Shown here one piece after another: positions 56,850 through 64,000 of a stretch of 64,000 nt of DNA; positions within the stretch are counted from its first letter, which is position 1, and the number at the start of each line of letters is the position of its first letter. Below the pieces are notes generated by a model. It did no database searches, was not told the origin of the DNA, and saw nothing but the letters and a program-made list of their open reading frames with translations. A program made the translations under genes and the position numbers. Source of the DNA: Pelotomaculum sp. UBA1371 (GTDB lineage Bacteria; Bacillota; Desulfotomaculia; Desulfotomaculales; Pelotomaculaceae); assembly GCA_002305915.1 (NCBI GenBank), contig DBRJ01000004.1, positions 92,742 to 156,741 of the forward strand. The letters run 5' to 3'.

Positions 56850-57908
56850 ATGAAAAATCTTTACCTTACAGGCATAGCGGGAAGCGGCAAAACAGCCATT
56901 GCCCTGGGGCTAGCCTTGAAATTAAAAAAGGAAGGATATAATGTAACTTATTTTAAACCTGTGGGAAACCGGGCCAGATTTAGCAACAGCGAGGACAATG
57001 ATGCCCTTTTAATGCGTGAGGTTTTGAAAATTAATGCTGAGATCCCGCAAATAGCTCCTTTTGCCGTGGGAACTTCTTATCTGTCGGGACATAAAAACCA
57101 GGAACCGGTTGTTGAGAAAATTAAAGAAGCATACCAGGATTTATCAAAAAATGCAGACCTGGTTATCATAGACGGCGCAGCCTTCCCCCATGCCGGTGCG
57201 GCGTATAGCCTGGATGTGCTTAACCTGGCCGGGCTTTTCAACGCCTCTATCTTAAACATCATCAAACTGGAAAACGACCTGTGCGTTGATCAGGCTATCT
57301 TTTTAAACAACTATTATGTATTAAAGGGTTTAAAGGTTGCCGGTCATATATTCAACAACGTACCGAGACAACTGCTTTTCAAAACTGAAGGCATATTCAA
57401 ACCGCTCCTGGAACAAAGGGGCTGCGAGACTCTCGGCATCATACCCATACGCTCTGAAATCGCTTCCCCGACAGTCTCGGAATATTACGAAGCCCTGGGA
57501 GGTGAACTGCTTACCGGCGAAGATAATCTAGAACTCCTGGTTGAGGAAGTCATTGTTGGCGCCATGACCATGGACAGCGCTTTAAAATACATGCGCCGTT
57601 CTGCCAACAAGGCGGTTATTATGGGCGGCGACCGGGCCGATATGGCACTGGCCGCTCTGGAAACCAGTACCTCGGCCTTAATCTTGACGGGGGGATTGTA
57701 TCCGGATGTCAAGGTAATTTCCTGCGCTGCGGAAAAAGGGGTGCCAGTGATTCTGGTCCACAGTGATACTTATACTACCATTGAAATAATTTCCGAGGTT
57801 TCCAGACGGATCCGACCCGGAGATTCCAGAGGGATCGCCATTACCGTAGAAAATATAGAAAAACACTGTGACTGGCAAAAGCTTATGAACCTGCTGGAAA
57901 ATCAATAA
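56850..57908 (+). CDS. BioD-like P-loop plus DRTGG domain protein
   Basis: This 352-residue protein resembles the N-terminal regulatory part of large phosphotransacetylases. It has a dethiobiotin-synthetase-like P-loop domain (GIAGSGKT, residues 8-15; FKPVG; VIIDGA) followed by a DRTGG domain (about 215-320; MGGDRADMALAALE). There is no phosphate acetyltransferase domain. It starts 11 bases after the acyl-CoA synthetase gene with its own GAGGTG site. Such proteins often accompany ADP-forming acyl-CoA synthetases and are thought to sense nucleotides or regulate the partner; the exact role is unknown. Confidence 0.85.
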   Translation: MKNLYLTGIAGSGKTAIALGLALKLKKEGYNVTYFKPVGNRARFSNSEDNDALLMREVLKINAEIPQIAPFAVGTSYLSGHKNQEPVVEKIKEAYQDLSKNADLVIIDGAAFPHAGAAYSLDVLNLAGLFNASILNIIKLENDLCVDQAIFLNNYYVLKGLKVAGHIFNNVPRQLLFKTEGIFKPLLEQRGCETLGIIPIRSEIASPTVSEYYEALGGELLTGEDNLELLVEEVIVGAMTMDSALKYMRRSANKAVIMGGDRADMALAALETSTSALILTGGLYPDVKVISCAAEKGVPVILVHSDTYTTIEIISEVSRRIRPGDSRGIAITVENIEKHCDWQKLMNLLENQ

Positions 57909-58239
57909 ACAAAATAAGATCACTCATCTTAAAATCTTTGTAAAGACTAACACTCGTCCCGCAGTTGCCGCCGGTCTGTGACCGAACCCGGCAAGTCTTG
58001 GTGAATACTTTTAACGGGCAATATTACTTAACCCCCTGAACCTGCTCTTATTATCGGGCCGCAGCCGTTCTCCGACGGTTCCGTATTTTAAGGTTAATCC
58101 ATCTAAAAATAACTTTTTATTTTAGATCTGCCGCTTGTATTTAATAGACATTTAATGTGGCAGTACCCATAACCTTTTAATATAATTCCGGCCGGCGCGG
58201 CATAGGTTTTACTTAGGATGCAGAAAAGGGGGTTTTTCT
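57909..58239. other. Intergenic region at the right end of the accessory block
   Basis: About 331 bases between the BioD/DRTGG gene and ylxY. Apart from a small AAGAT/ATCTT hairpin near 57916-57930 I see no gene, repeat or element end. Confidence 0.35.
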
Positions 58240-58980
58240 TTGTCCTTGCGCACTCAACCCTTCCGGAAAGGCAGGATCCTGGGCCTGGTAATAATCCTGG
58301 CAGCGTTAATTGCAGCGGAGTTTCATTTGAACAAGCCGCTGCCTGAACCGGTAAAAGCTGCCATGGCCCCCGTATACCAGGGCAATGAACTGGAAAAAAA
58401 GACAGCCCTGACCTTCAATGTAGTATGGGGGGAGGAATACATCCCTCAAATTCTCGATATTCTAAAGACAAATGAGGTTACAGCCACCTTCTTCATCGGA
58501 GGACAATGGGCTGAAGATTTTCCGGTTTTGACCGGACGAATTGCTCAAGCAGGGCATGAAATCGGCAACCACGGCTACTCACACCCACACCCGGACAAAT
58601 TATCAATATCCGCTAATATAGATGAAATAAAAAAAACAGATGATATCTTGTTCAGGCTGACTGGTATTAAACCATCGCTGTTCGCCCCGCCCTATGGCGA
58701 AAGGGGGGATGCTGTTTTAAGAGCGGCTAACGAAGCTGGTTACCGTACCATCCTGTGGAGCATTGACACCATCGACTGGCAACGCCCCGGCCCTGCCATT
58801 ATTACCCGCCGGGTAACCGAAAAAATACATAACGGGGCTATTATCCTGATGCACCCCACAGCTCCAACCGTTAACGCCTTACCACAAATAATTCTGGAAT
58901 TAAAAAATATGGGCTATGAAATGGTAAGCGTTGCCACACTTCTTCAAGGCCTGCAAAGGGATAATGGTAATCATAGTTAA
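58240..58980 (+). CDS. ylxY: Sporulation-associated polysaccharide deacetylase-like protein YlxY
   Basis: This 246-residue protein has an N-terminal membrane anchor (about 13-28) and a NodB fold facing outward. The zinc histidines are kept in NHGYSHPHP (His111, His115), and FAPPYGERGD follows. In motif 1 the usual TFDDG reads TFNVVW, so the catalytic aspartate is Asn60. Deacetylase activity is therefore doubtful. Position before the M16 protease and ymxH matches Bacillus ylxY, a sporulation-linked gene. The TTG start follows AAAAGGGGG. It is the first conserved gene after the accessory block. Confidence 0.85.
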   Translation: MSLRTQPFRKGRILGLVIILAALIAAEFHLNKPLPEPVKAAMAPVYQGNELEKKTALTFNVVWGEEYIPQILDILKTNEVTATFFIGGQWAEDFPVLTGRIAQAGHEIGNHGYSHPHPDKLSISANIDEIKKTDDILFRLTGIKPSLFAPPYGERGDAVLRAANEAGYRTILWSIDTIDWQRPGPAIITRRVTEKIHNGAIILMHPTAPTVNALPQIILELKNMGYEMVSVATLLQGLQRDNGNHS

Positions 58981-59255
58981 GGGGCAGGGTGTTCAGGTAT
59001 TACATATTAAAGGAAATTATAGCAAGTCTTATAAGAAAAAGAGAAGGTTATTAAGTTTAATCCATTTCCCGGGTTGAGAACCTTCTTACAGACAGCATTC
59101 TGGACCTTTGCTTCCCAACCACCGGAGACGGGCAAAGATACAGATATTACGATTAAGCATATTATATAGCAATAAAAAGTATTTTTCCCGCTAAAAAGGA
59201 ATTATCCTGTACTTAACGAATATTTTGGAGGACTGTATATTGAGGAGGTAGCTGA

Positions 59256-60515
59256 ATGTTTCAAAAGGTCACCCTGGAAAACGAAGTACATATCCTGACA
59301 GAAGCTGTTCCCCATGTCCGTTCTGTCGCTGTGGGCTTTTTTGTAGATGTCGGCTCACGCTACGAGCCTCCGGAAATAAGCGGTGTATCGCACTTTATCG
59401 AACACATGATGTTCAAAGGCACGGCGCAGCGGACAGCCAAGGATATTGCCGAAGCTCTTGACGCCGTAGGTGGTCAGTTAAATGCGTTCACAACCAAAGA
59501 ATACACCTGTTACTACGCCAGGGTCCTGGACGAGCATTTTAGTCTGGCAGTTGATCTTCTTAGTGATATGCTCTTTGCTTCCAAATTTGAAATAACTGAT
59601 ATCGATCGGGAGCGAAATGTGATCATTGAGGAAATTAAAATGTATGAAGACGCTCCCGATGAACTGGTCCATGATCTGTTTGCTGCAACAATTTGGGAGG
59701 GACATGCCCTGGGCAGGCCCATCATTGGAACAAGTGAAGTTATTGCCGGGTTAACCAGGGCTGATCTTATGGATTTTTACAGGACCCACTATAATCCGGG
59801 TAAAATAACTGTTGCCGTAGCGGGAAACATAAGTCACGAGCATGTTATGGAAAAGCTGCGCAGCATCTTCGAAACTAAAAGGGGCGGGAATACTCCCAGG
59901 CTGATGACCGCACCTTCACCCACCCACAAAGTTATGTGCCGTAATAAAGATACCGAGCAGGTTCACCTCTGTGTGGGCACGCCCGGCTTAAAACTGGCTC
60001 ACGATAAAATTTATACTATCCAGCTCATAAACACCATCCTGGGTGGAGGAATCAGTTCGCGGCTCTTTCAGGAAATCAGGGAACAACGGGGTTTGGTTTA
60101 CTCTGTTTATTCCTATCATGCATCCTATCATGACACAGGGCTTTTTTGTGTCTACGCCGGTCTGAGCAAACAAAATATTGAGCAGGCGCTGGAACTAATT
60201 ATCGCTCAGATTCGTGATATTCAAAGGAATAGTGTGAAAAATGAGGAACTGCAGAGAGCCAAAGATCAATTAAGAGGAAACCTGTTGCTCAGTCTGGAAA
60301 ACGTGAGCACAAGAATGAGCAGGTTGGGAAAATCAGAGTTATACCTGGGTCAAGTAATCCCACCTGAAGAAATTGTAGCCAGGATTAATAAAGTTACTGC
60401 TGCTGAAATCCAGGAACTAGCCGGAGAAATTTTGAAACCCGAAAATTTTTCCCTGGCTGCTATAGGCCCCTGGGAGGACAACGGAAGTTTTGCCAAAGTG
60501 CTGGGAAACCTTTAG
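59256..60515 (+). CDS. mlpA: M16 family zinc peptidase (MlpA/YmxG-like)
   Basis: This 419-residue peptidase carries the inverted zinc motif HFIEH at residues 46-50 and the distal metal-binding Glu in the following helices (RERNVIIEEIKMYEDAPDE). The C-terminal half contains the GGGISSRLFQEIREQRGLVYS substrate-binding strand. It lacks a signal peptide. In Bacillus the homologue lies after ylxY, as here. The ATG follows TGAGGAGG. Confidence 0.93.
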   Translation: MFQKVTLENEVHILTEAVPHVRSVAVGFFVDVGSRYEPPEISGVSHFIEHMMFKGTAQRTAKDIAEALDAVGGQLNAFTTKEYTCYYARVLDEHFSLAVDLLSDMLFASKFEITDIDRERNVIIEEIKMYEDAPDELVHDLFAATIWEGHALGRPIIGTSEVIAGLTRADLMDFYRTHYNPGKITVAVAGNISHEHVMEKLRSIFETKRGGNTPRLMTAPSPTHKVMCRNKDTEQVHLCVGTPGLKLAHDKIYTIQLINTILGGGISSRLFQEIREQRGLVYSVYSYHASYHDTGLFCVYAGLSKQNIEQALELIIAQIRDIQRNSVKNEELQRAKDQLRGNLLLSLENVSTRMSRLGKSELYLGQVIPPEEIVARINKVTAAEIQELAGEILKPENFSLAAIGPWEDNGSFAKVLGNL

Positions 60516-60609
60516 ATTATCCACAAAATCAGGATTAAACCAGCTTAATAATTGAAGGCACCCGGTGATGGTTAATACTCGGGCCTTTTTGGTTCCTTGG
60601 GAGGATTTT

Positions 60610-61074
60610 ATGGAAAAAACAATGGTCATCCAGATTAAAAAATGTTCGGACAAAATAGGTAATAGCATAACTTTTCCAGAATACGCTACAGAAGGGTCTG
60701 CCGGCCTTGATTTGCCTGCCTGCCTTGAACAACCTATAATTATACCACCGGGTGCACGGGTAAAAATACCCACCGGCATCGCCATTGAGCTCCCGCACAG
60801 GCATGTGGCCGGCCTGGTTTTCCCCAGGAGCGGCCTGGCTACAAACCACGGCATATCTCTAGCAAACGCCGTGGGCTTGATTGACAGTGATTATAAAGGA
60901 GAAATAATTGTCGCGGTTGTTAATCAAAGCGAACGTGAATACATCATCAAACCTGGAGAAAGGATTGCTCAGCTGGTATTCATTCCTGTTTTTCATGTTT
61001 CTTTTGAAATAGTGGAAGAGCTGGGAAAATCCTCCCGGGGCAAAGGGGGATTTGGTTCCACGGGGCGTTTCTAA
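60610..61074 (+). CDS. dut: Deoxyuridine 5'-triphosphate nucleotidohydrolase
   Basis: dUTPase removes dUTP and supplies dUMP. All five motifs are visible in 154 residues: GSAGLDL, PRSGLA, GLIDSDYKGEI, ERIAQLV and the C-terminal RGKGGFGSTGR. The ATG at 60610 follows TTGGGAGG; an upstream in-frame ATG at 60565 overlaps the tail of the spacer and has no ribosome site. It stands between the M16 peptidase and ymxH genes. Confidence 0.95.
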   Translation: MEKTMVIQIKKCSDKIGNSITFPEYATEGSAGLDLPACLEQPIIIPPGARVKIPTGIAIELPHRHVAGLVFPRSGLATNHGISLANAVGLIDSDYKGEIIVAVVNQSEREYIIKPGERIAQLVFIPVFHVSFEIVEELGKSSRGKGGFGSTGRF

Positions 61075-61245
61075 CCCGCTGATTTAAACTCCAGCCCCCC
61101 CCGCACAACAGTTCTGCTTGCTGAAATTATTAGTTACGGCCACCGCTTCTTTTTTCATGTTCTCCGGCACAAATGCTTTTTTTGAAGGTATTATTAATCA
61201 TATTTCCTGCCTGTCCATCATAAGATTTCTCAAGGAGTGAGAAAG

Positions 61246-61581
61246 ATGACAGGCAGTCTGGTTTTCGGGGCAGCAGTTTTATTACTTGTAATTATCTCGG
61301 TTCGGGAAAGGATTCGGCAGCGCTTGTACAGAGAGAAAGACTGGAGCTTTATCGGAGAGGGAAAAGCCAGTCCCCTCTCCGAGGCACTGACCAATTTAAT
61401 TGGCGTGGCCGGCGGTATCTATCTAACTCTGGTGGTTCTAACTGAATTCCTGGAACTGCAGCTTCCGGAACTCATTCATCTGGGTGGAATCAGCCTGGAG
61501 CCCCTTGCGGCTGTGTCAATTTTCACGGCTCTGGTCCAGCCCTATTTGCAGAGGGTGTTAAATGCCTGGCGCAGGCTTTAA
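61246..61581 (+). CDS. Small membrane protein of unknown function
   Basis: I do not recognise this 111-residue protein. It has an N-terminal hydrophobic segment (about 4-18), a charged stretch RERIRQRLYREKDW, and two further hydrophobic segments (about 48-66 and 78-100). The ATG at 61246 is eight bases after AAGGAG. Being between dut and ymxH in a sporulation-linked cluster, it might be membrane-associated in the developing spore, but nothing in the sequence proves this. Confidence 0.65.
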   Translation: MTGSLVFGAAVLLLVIISVRERIRQRLYREKDWSFIGEGKASPLSEALTNLIGVAGGIYLTLVVLTEFLELQLPELIHLGGISLEPLAAVSIFTALVQPYLQRVLNAWRRL

Positions 61582-61659
61582 TCAGCAAAACAATCCTCTC
61601 TTTCTTGCATAATTCCCTTTTAATGGTTTGTTTGCCAACCAGGAAGGAGGCGAAAGGCA

Positions 61660-61929
61660 ATGAGGCTGGGGGAGTTAATGGGTAAAGAAATTGTGAATAT
61701 ATATAATGGTGCCCGCCTGGGCATTGTAGGAGAATCCGATCTGGCTTTTGATCTTGAAACCGGGGAAATACGTTCGATTATAGTTCCCAGGAAAAGCGGT
61801 ATTTTAAATTTTTGGCTGGACCGGCAGCAGTTGATCATTCCCTGGGAAGCGGTACGCAAGGTAGGTACGGAGGTCATTATTGTGGAACTGGACCAGACAA
61901 GCCCCGGCTATAGAAAATTTTCATTATAA
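61660..61929 (+). CDS. ymxH: YlmC/YmxH family PRC-barrel sporulation protein
   Basis: This 89-residue protein is a single PRC-barrel: MRLGELMGKEIVNIYNGARLG, DLETGEIRSIIVP and IPWEAVRKVGTEVIIVE are typical of YlmC/YmxH. Its function is not established; in Bacillus it sits between mlpA and the dipicolinate synthase genes. AAGGAGG precedes the ATG and a terminator follows. Confidence 0.9.
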   Translation: MRLGELMGKEIVNIYNGARLGIVGESDLAFDLETGEIRSIIVPRKSGILNFWLDRQQLIIPWEAVRKVGTEVIIVELDQTSPGYRKFSL

Positions 61930-62295
61930 CCGGAACAGTTTTTTCGATGTCAGCAACATTTTAATTCATAAAAATATTAATTTAGTAATAATGATCACTA
62001 AATAGACAGCCAAAAGAACCTCCGTGTTTGTCTGTAAAAACATGGAGTTTTTTTGGTTTCCTGGTTTTATTAAGATTTAAGATATTTTGTTGCTACTACC
62101 TGACTGGTTATATAGAAGAAACTTACATTTTAAGAAACCTCCTGCGTGTTATTGGGAATTTCCGATATATTTTTGGCTTATTCCCGGGATTTATTCAACC
62201 CGTACAGCTTTTAAAAAAAGGAAAAGGTTATGAATGCAACCTCTGATTGACATACTAAATCTAAGGATGAATATTAAAAACAACGGAGGAGCGTT
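61930..62295. other. Intergenic region after ymxH
   Basis: About 366 bases with one clear terminator (62017-62054). A 72-codon frame at 62028-62246 overlaps the terminator and has no ribosome site, so I do not count it as a gene. Confidence 0.5.
62017..62054 (+). terminator. Rho-independent terminator after ymxH
   Basis: CTCCGTGTTT (62020-62029) pairs with AAACATGGAG (62038-62047), one G-U, followed by seven T residues. Confidence 0.8.
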
Positions 62296-63282
62296 ATGGC
62301 CCGCCAGCAAAGGATCGAGCTGATTCGAAGTATTTCAGAGTTGAGAGGCTCCGCAGTAATCTGTTACATCACCGGAGACCGTGAAAACGTCAGTACAAGA
62401 ATAGCGCCGGATGTAACCCAGGTATTTTACAGGCATCTGGAGATGTATGGCGAATGCCAGCAAATAGACTTGTTTCTGTATACCCGTGGCGGAGACGTGC
62501 TCACACCCTGGCGCCTGGCCCACCTGATCCGGGAATACACTCCCCGGTTTAGTGTACTAATCCCTTTTCGGTGCTATAGCGCGGGGACATTGCTCTGCCT
62601 GAGCGCCGATGAAATTGTGATGGGTAAGATGGGTGAACTGGGACCCATTGACCCCAGTGTGGTCAATGCATTTAATCCACAGGACCAGAACAATCCTTCT
62701 GCCCGGATCCCCGTAAATATAGAAGACGTCTACTCATATCTGGCCCTGGCCGGGGAAAAGGCCGGGGTATGCAGCAATGACCAGCAGGTGAAAGCTTTTA
62801 CCCTGCTGGCTGAGCGTATCCATCCCCTGGCCCTGGGCAATGTCCACCGGAATTACATGCTTATCCGTTCCCTGGCTAAAAGACTTCTGGCAATGCACCA
62901 GCAACCCTTGAAAGAAGGCCGGATTGAACACATTGTGGATAACCTGACCGAAAAGCTCTACGCTCACAATCATATGATTCCCAGGCGGGAGGCAGCAGAA
63001 ATTAACCTGGCAGTTAAAATTCCCGGTAGTCAGCTTGAGAATTTAATCTGGTCCTTATACCAGGATTACGCAAATGAATTATCTCTGACGGAGCCCTTTA
63101 ACCCCGCCGAGCAGCTAAGGGGGGCAAAAAGTGAATTCGAGGTGGTAAGTGGTTATGTGGAATCATTAAAAGGCGCAGACGCCTTTGTTTTCTCCGGAGT
63201 CGTTGAAAGACGGGATTTTCCTGAGCCCGGTCAGGTTAATGTCAGCATTTTAAAGCAGGGATGGAGAACATTATGTCCATGA
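62296..63282 (+). CDS. ClpP-class serine protease, SDH_sah family
   Basis: This 328-residue protein has the ClpP/crotonase fold of the serine dehydrogenase proteinase family. The predicted nucleophile is Ser95 in RCYSAGTLLCLSADEIVMG; FLYTRGGDVLTPWRLA forms the substrate groove and GPIDPSV follows. Unlike many relatives no strong N-terminal membrane segment is seen, so it may be soluble. GGAGGAG precedes the ATG. A 67-residue gene follows. The substrate is unknown. Confidence 0.87.
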   Translation: MARQQRIELIRSISELRGSAVICYITGDRENVSTRIAPDVTQVFYRHLEMYGECQQIDLFLYTRGGDVLTPWRLAHLIREYTPRFSVLIPFRCYSAGTLLCLSADEIVMGKMGELGPIDPSVVNAFNPQDQNNPSARIPVNIEDVYSYLALAGEKAGVCSNDQQVKAFTLLAERIHPLALGNVHRNYMLIRSLAKRLLAMHQQPLKEGRIEHIVDNLTEKLYAHNHMIPRREAAEINLAVKIPGSQLENLIWSLYQDYANELSLTEPFNPAEQLRGAKSEFEVVSGYVESLKGADAFVFSGVVERRDFPEPGQVNVSILKQGWRTLCP

Positions 63283-63341
63283 TCACTCCTAAAACGTGCA
63301 GGACACAGTTTTATAAGAATTAAAAACAGGAGGTTTTCTTT

Positions 63342-63545
63342 GTGGAAGAACAGCAAACAATCTTTAGGAGCAAAAAGGTTAGTTTTAGCTACCCGGCGGA
63401 TGATGTGAAATACTACCTGATAACAGGTGATTCGGGATATCCTCTGGCAGATTTCGACTTCCCCGGTATTCCCGCAAAAAATAAAACCAGCTTTGTGATT
63501 CCCGAAAGAATCACTAAAACGGCCCATACAATCCAGGAACCCTGA
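63342..63545 (+). CDS. Small hypothetical protein
   Basis: This 67-residue protein is not recognised. It is polar, with alternating strand-like stretches (KVSFSYPADDVKYYLITG) and no membrane segment or motif. The GTG start follows ACAGGAGG, which supports it as a real gene, probably cotranscribed with the ClpP-class protease 59 bases upstream. Confidence 0.55.
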   Translation: MEEQQTIFRSKKVSFSYPADDVKYYLITGDSGYPLADFDFPGIPAKNKTSFVIPERITKTAHTIQEP

Positions 63546-63975
63546 GAGTATATCCTTTAAATCAACTTAAACAGGTGTGAATTTACGCAATCCTGCTCTG
63601 TTTGATTCAGGCATCAACATCTAAATTCACACCTGTCGCTCTTTAGGTGAAAACTGTCACCGTCAAGATCTATTGTCGATATTTAGCTGATTCATTTATT
63701 CTTCTCTTAAGCTCTGGGGAATTAACCTCAAGAAGTCCGTTCTGCTAATCAACTTTTACATATATCATCCAGGTTTACGCCTACCGGAGCCTCGAACAGC
63801 CCGGCCTAAACTCCCTTTGACTTTTCCGGGCCAGGCCCTTTCGCCGGGATCCTTCGAAAAAGATGCCACAATCGAGGGGATATTGACATATTTAGTTTGT
63901 TATAAGAAAATTAACTTTAAAAGCTGCAGGGTTCCGATATGCATTCATTGTCTTATATTTCGGGGAGGTGTAATT
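63546..63975. other. Intergenic region before the last gene
   Basis: About 430 bases. It contains a 15-base inverted repeat (listed) and TTGACA at 63883-63888 with a TATAAG-like sequence only 12 bases later, so no promoter is claimed. No gene is seen. Confidence 0.4.
63571..63636. repeat. Perfect 15-base inverted repeat
   Basis: ACAGGTGTGAATTTA (63571-63585) and its exact reverse complement (63622-63636) enclose 36 bases that themselves hold a CCTG/CAGG pair. It could be a terminator-like RNA hairpin after the small gene or a binding site or remnant element end. There is no T-run. Confidence 0.7.
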
Positions 63976-64000
63976 TTGATCAGAACTATTGTTGTCGGCG
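63976..64000 (+). CDS. dapB: Start of probable 4-hydroxy-tetrahydrodipicolinate reductase, cut by window edge
   Basis: Only eight codons are inside the window (MIRTIVVG), preceded by GGGGAGGTG eight bases before a TTG start. The hydrophobic strand ending in Gly looks like the first strand of a Rossmann fold. In relatives the genes after ymxH are for dipicolinate or lysine synthesis (dapB, dpaA, asd, dapA), so DapB is the best guess; dpaA or another dehydrogenase is possible. Confidence 0.4.

Larger units (their letters stand above)
39484..58239. other. Accessory catabolic block between pnp and ylxY
   Basis: About 18.7 kb that separates pnp from ylxY, which are neighbours in Bacillus and many Firmicutes. 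The first part (39.5-45.7 kb) is visibly richer in A and T than the flanking housekeeping genes. All genes point the same way and belong to catabolic or redox families, with one sigma-54 activator and two sigma-54-type promoters. No integrase, transposase, tRNA or terminal repeat is seen, so an origin by transfer is suggested by context and composition only. Confidence 0.6.

Noticed and set aside
62028..62246. 72-codon frame in the ymxH-protease gap
   Set aside because: It starts inside the terminator at 62017-62054, has an odd hydrophobic/Cys-rich composition and no ribosome site.
63883..63906. Promoter TTGACA/TATAAG before the last gene
   Set aside because: The spacer is only 12 bases; no acceptable -10 at 16-18 bases.

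Overview
The window reads as a chromosomal segment of an anaerobic, spore-forming Gram-positive bacterium of class Clostridia. It is most like the Peptococcaceae (Pelotomaculum/Desulfotomaculum type), but that placement is inference from gene order and style, not from a search. Supporting signs are the sporulation-associated genes gerW (ytfJ), ylxY and ymxH, the Firmicutes regulator codY next to hslVU, strong AGGAGG ribosome binding sites with many TTG/GTG starts, and a fermentative or syntrophic gene set (ADP-forming acyl-CoA synthetase, Etf, molybdenum hydroxylase). Nearly all genes lie on the + strand. No rRNA, tRNA, CRISPR array or intact insertion sequence was seen.

Layout. 1-850 (- strand): an MBL-fold hydrolase running off the left edge and a STAS protein. 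1.1-5.5 kb: a DUF2953/gerW pair, then a bacterial end-joining set with Ku, ligase and polymerase as three separate genes. 5.8-14.4 kb: dprA, topA, trmFO, xerC, hslV, hslU, codY. 14.6-24.1 kb: rpsB, tsf, pyrH, frr, a PASTA-like/ferredoxin fusion, uppS, cdsA, an AI-2E-family permease, dxr, rseP and ispG, which cover translation, lipid and isoprenoid synthesis. 24.2-27.3 kb: proS and a glycolipid glycosyltransferase. 27.5-39.4 kb: the conserved rimP-nusA-rnpM-ylxQ-infB-rbfA-nrnA-truB-ribF-rpsO-pnp translation/RNA block, with two small unknown genes before rpsO.

39.5-58.2 kb is the accessory part. It contains two UxaA-type two-subunit dehydratases, a lone IscU-like scaffold, a sigma-54 enhancer-binding activator and a three-subunit xanthine-dehydrogenase-family molybdenum enzyme. 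The FAD subunit of that enzyme carries a cysteine insertion like that of 4-hydroxybenzoyl-CoA reductase. The region also holds EtfBA, an unrecognised soluble protein, a polytopic membrane protein, an ADP-forming acyl-CoA synthetase and a BioD/DRTGG protein. Two sites fit the sigma-54 -24/-12 consensus, one before the second dehydratase pair and one before the acyl-CoA synthetase. Both have related ATGATACTTATT-type repeats about 100-130 bp upstream. I read the block as one regulated catabolic module: uptake, dehydration, Mo-dependent redox chemistry with electrons handed to Etf, and ATP formation from an acyl-CoA. The substrate is unknown.

58.2-64 kb returns to the conserved chromosome: ylxY, an M16 protease, dut, a small membrane protein, ymxH, a ClpP-class membrane-associated protease, a small hypothetical gene, and the first codons of what is probably dapB. 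In Bacillus pnpA is directly followed by ylxY, mlpA and ymxH, so the accessory block appears to sit inside an otherwise conserved pnp-ylxY junction.
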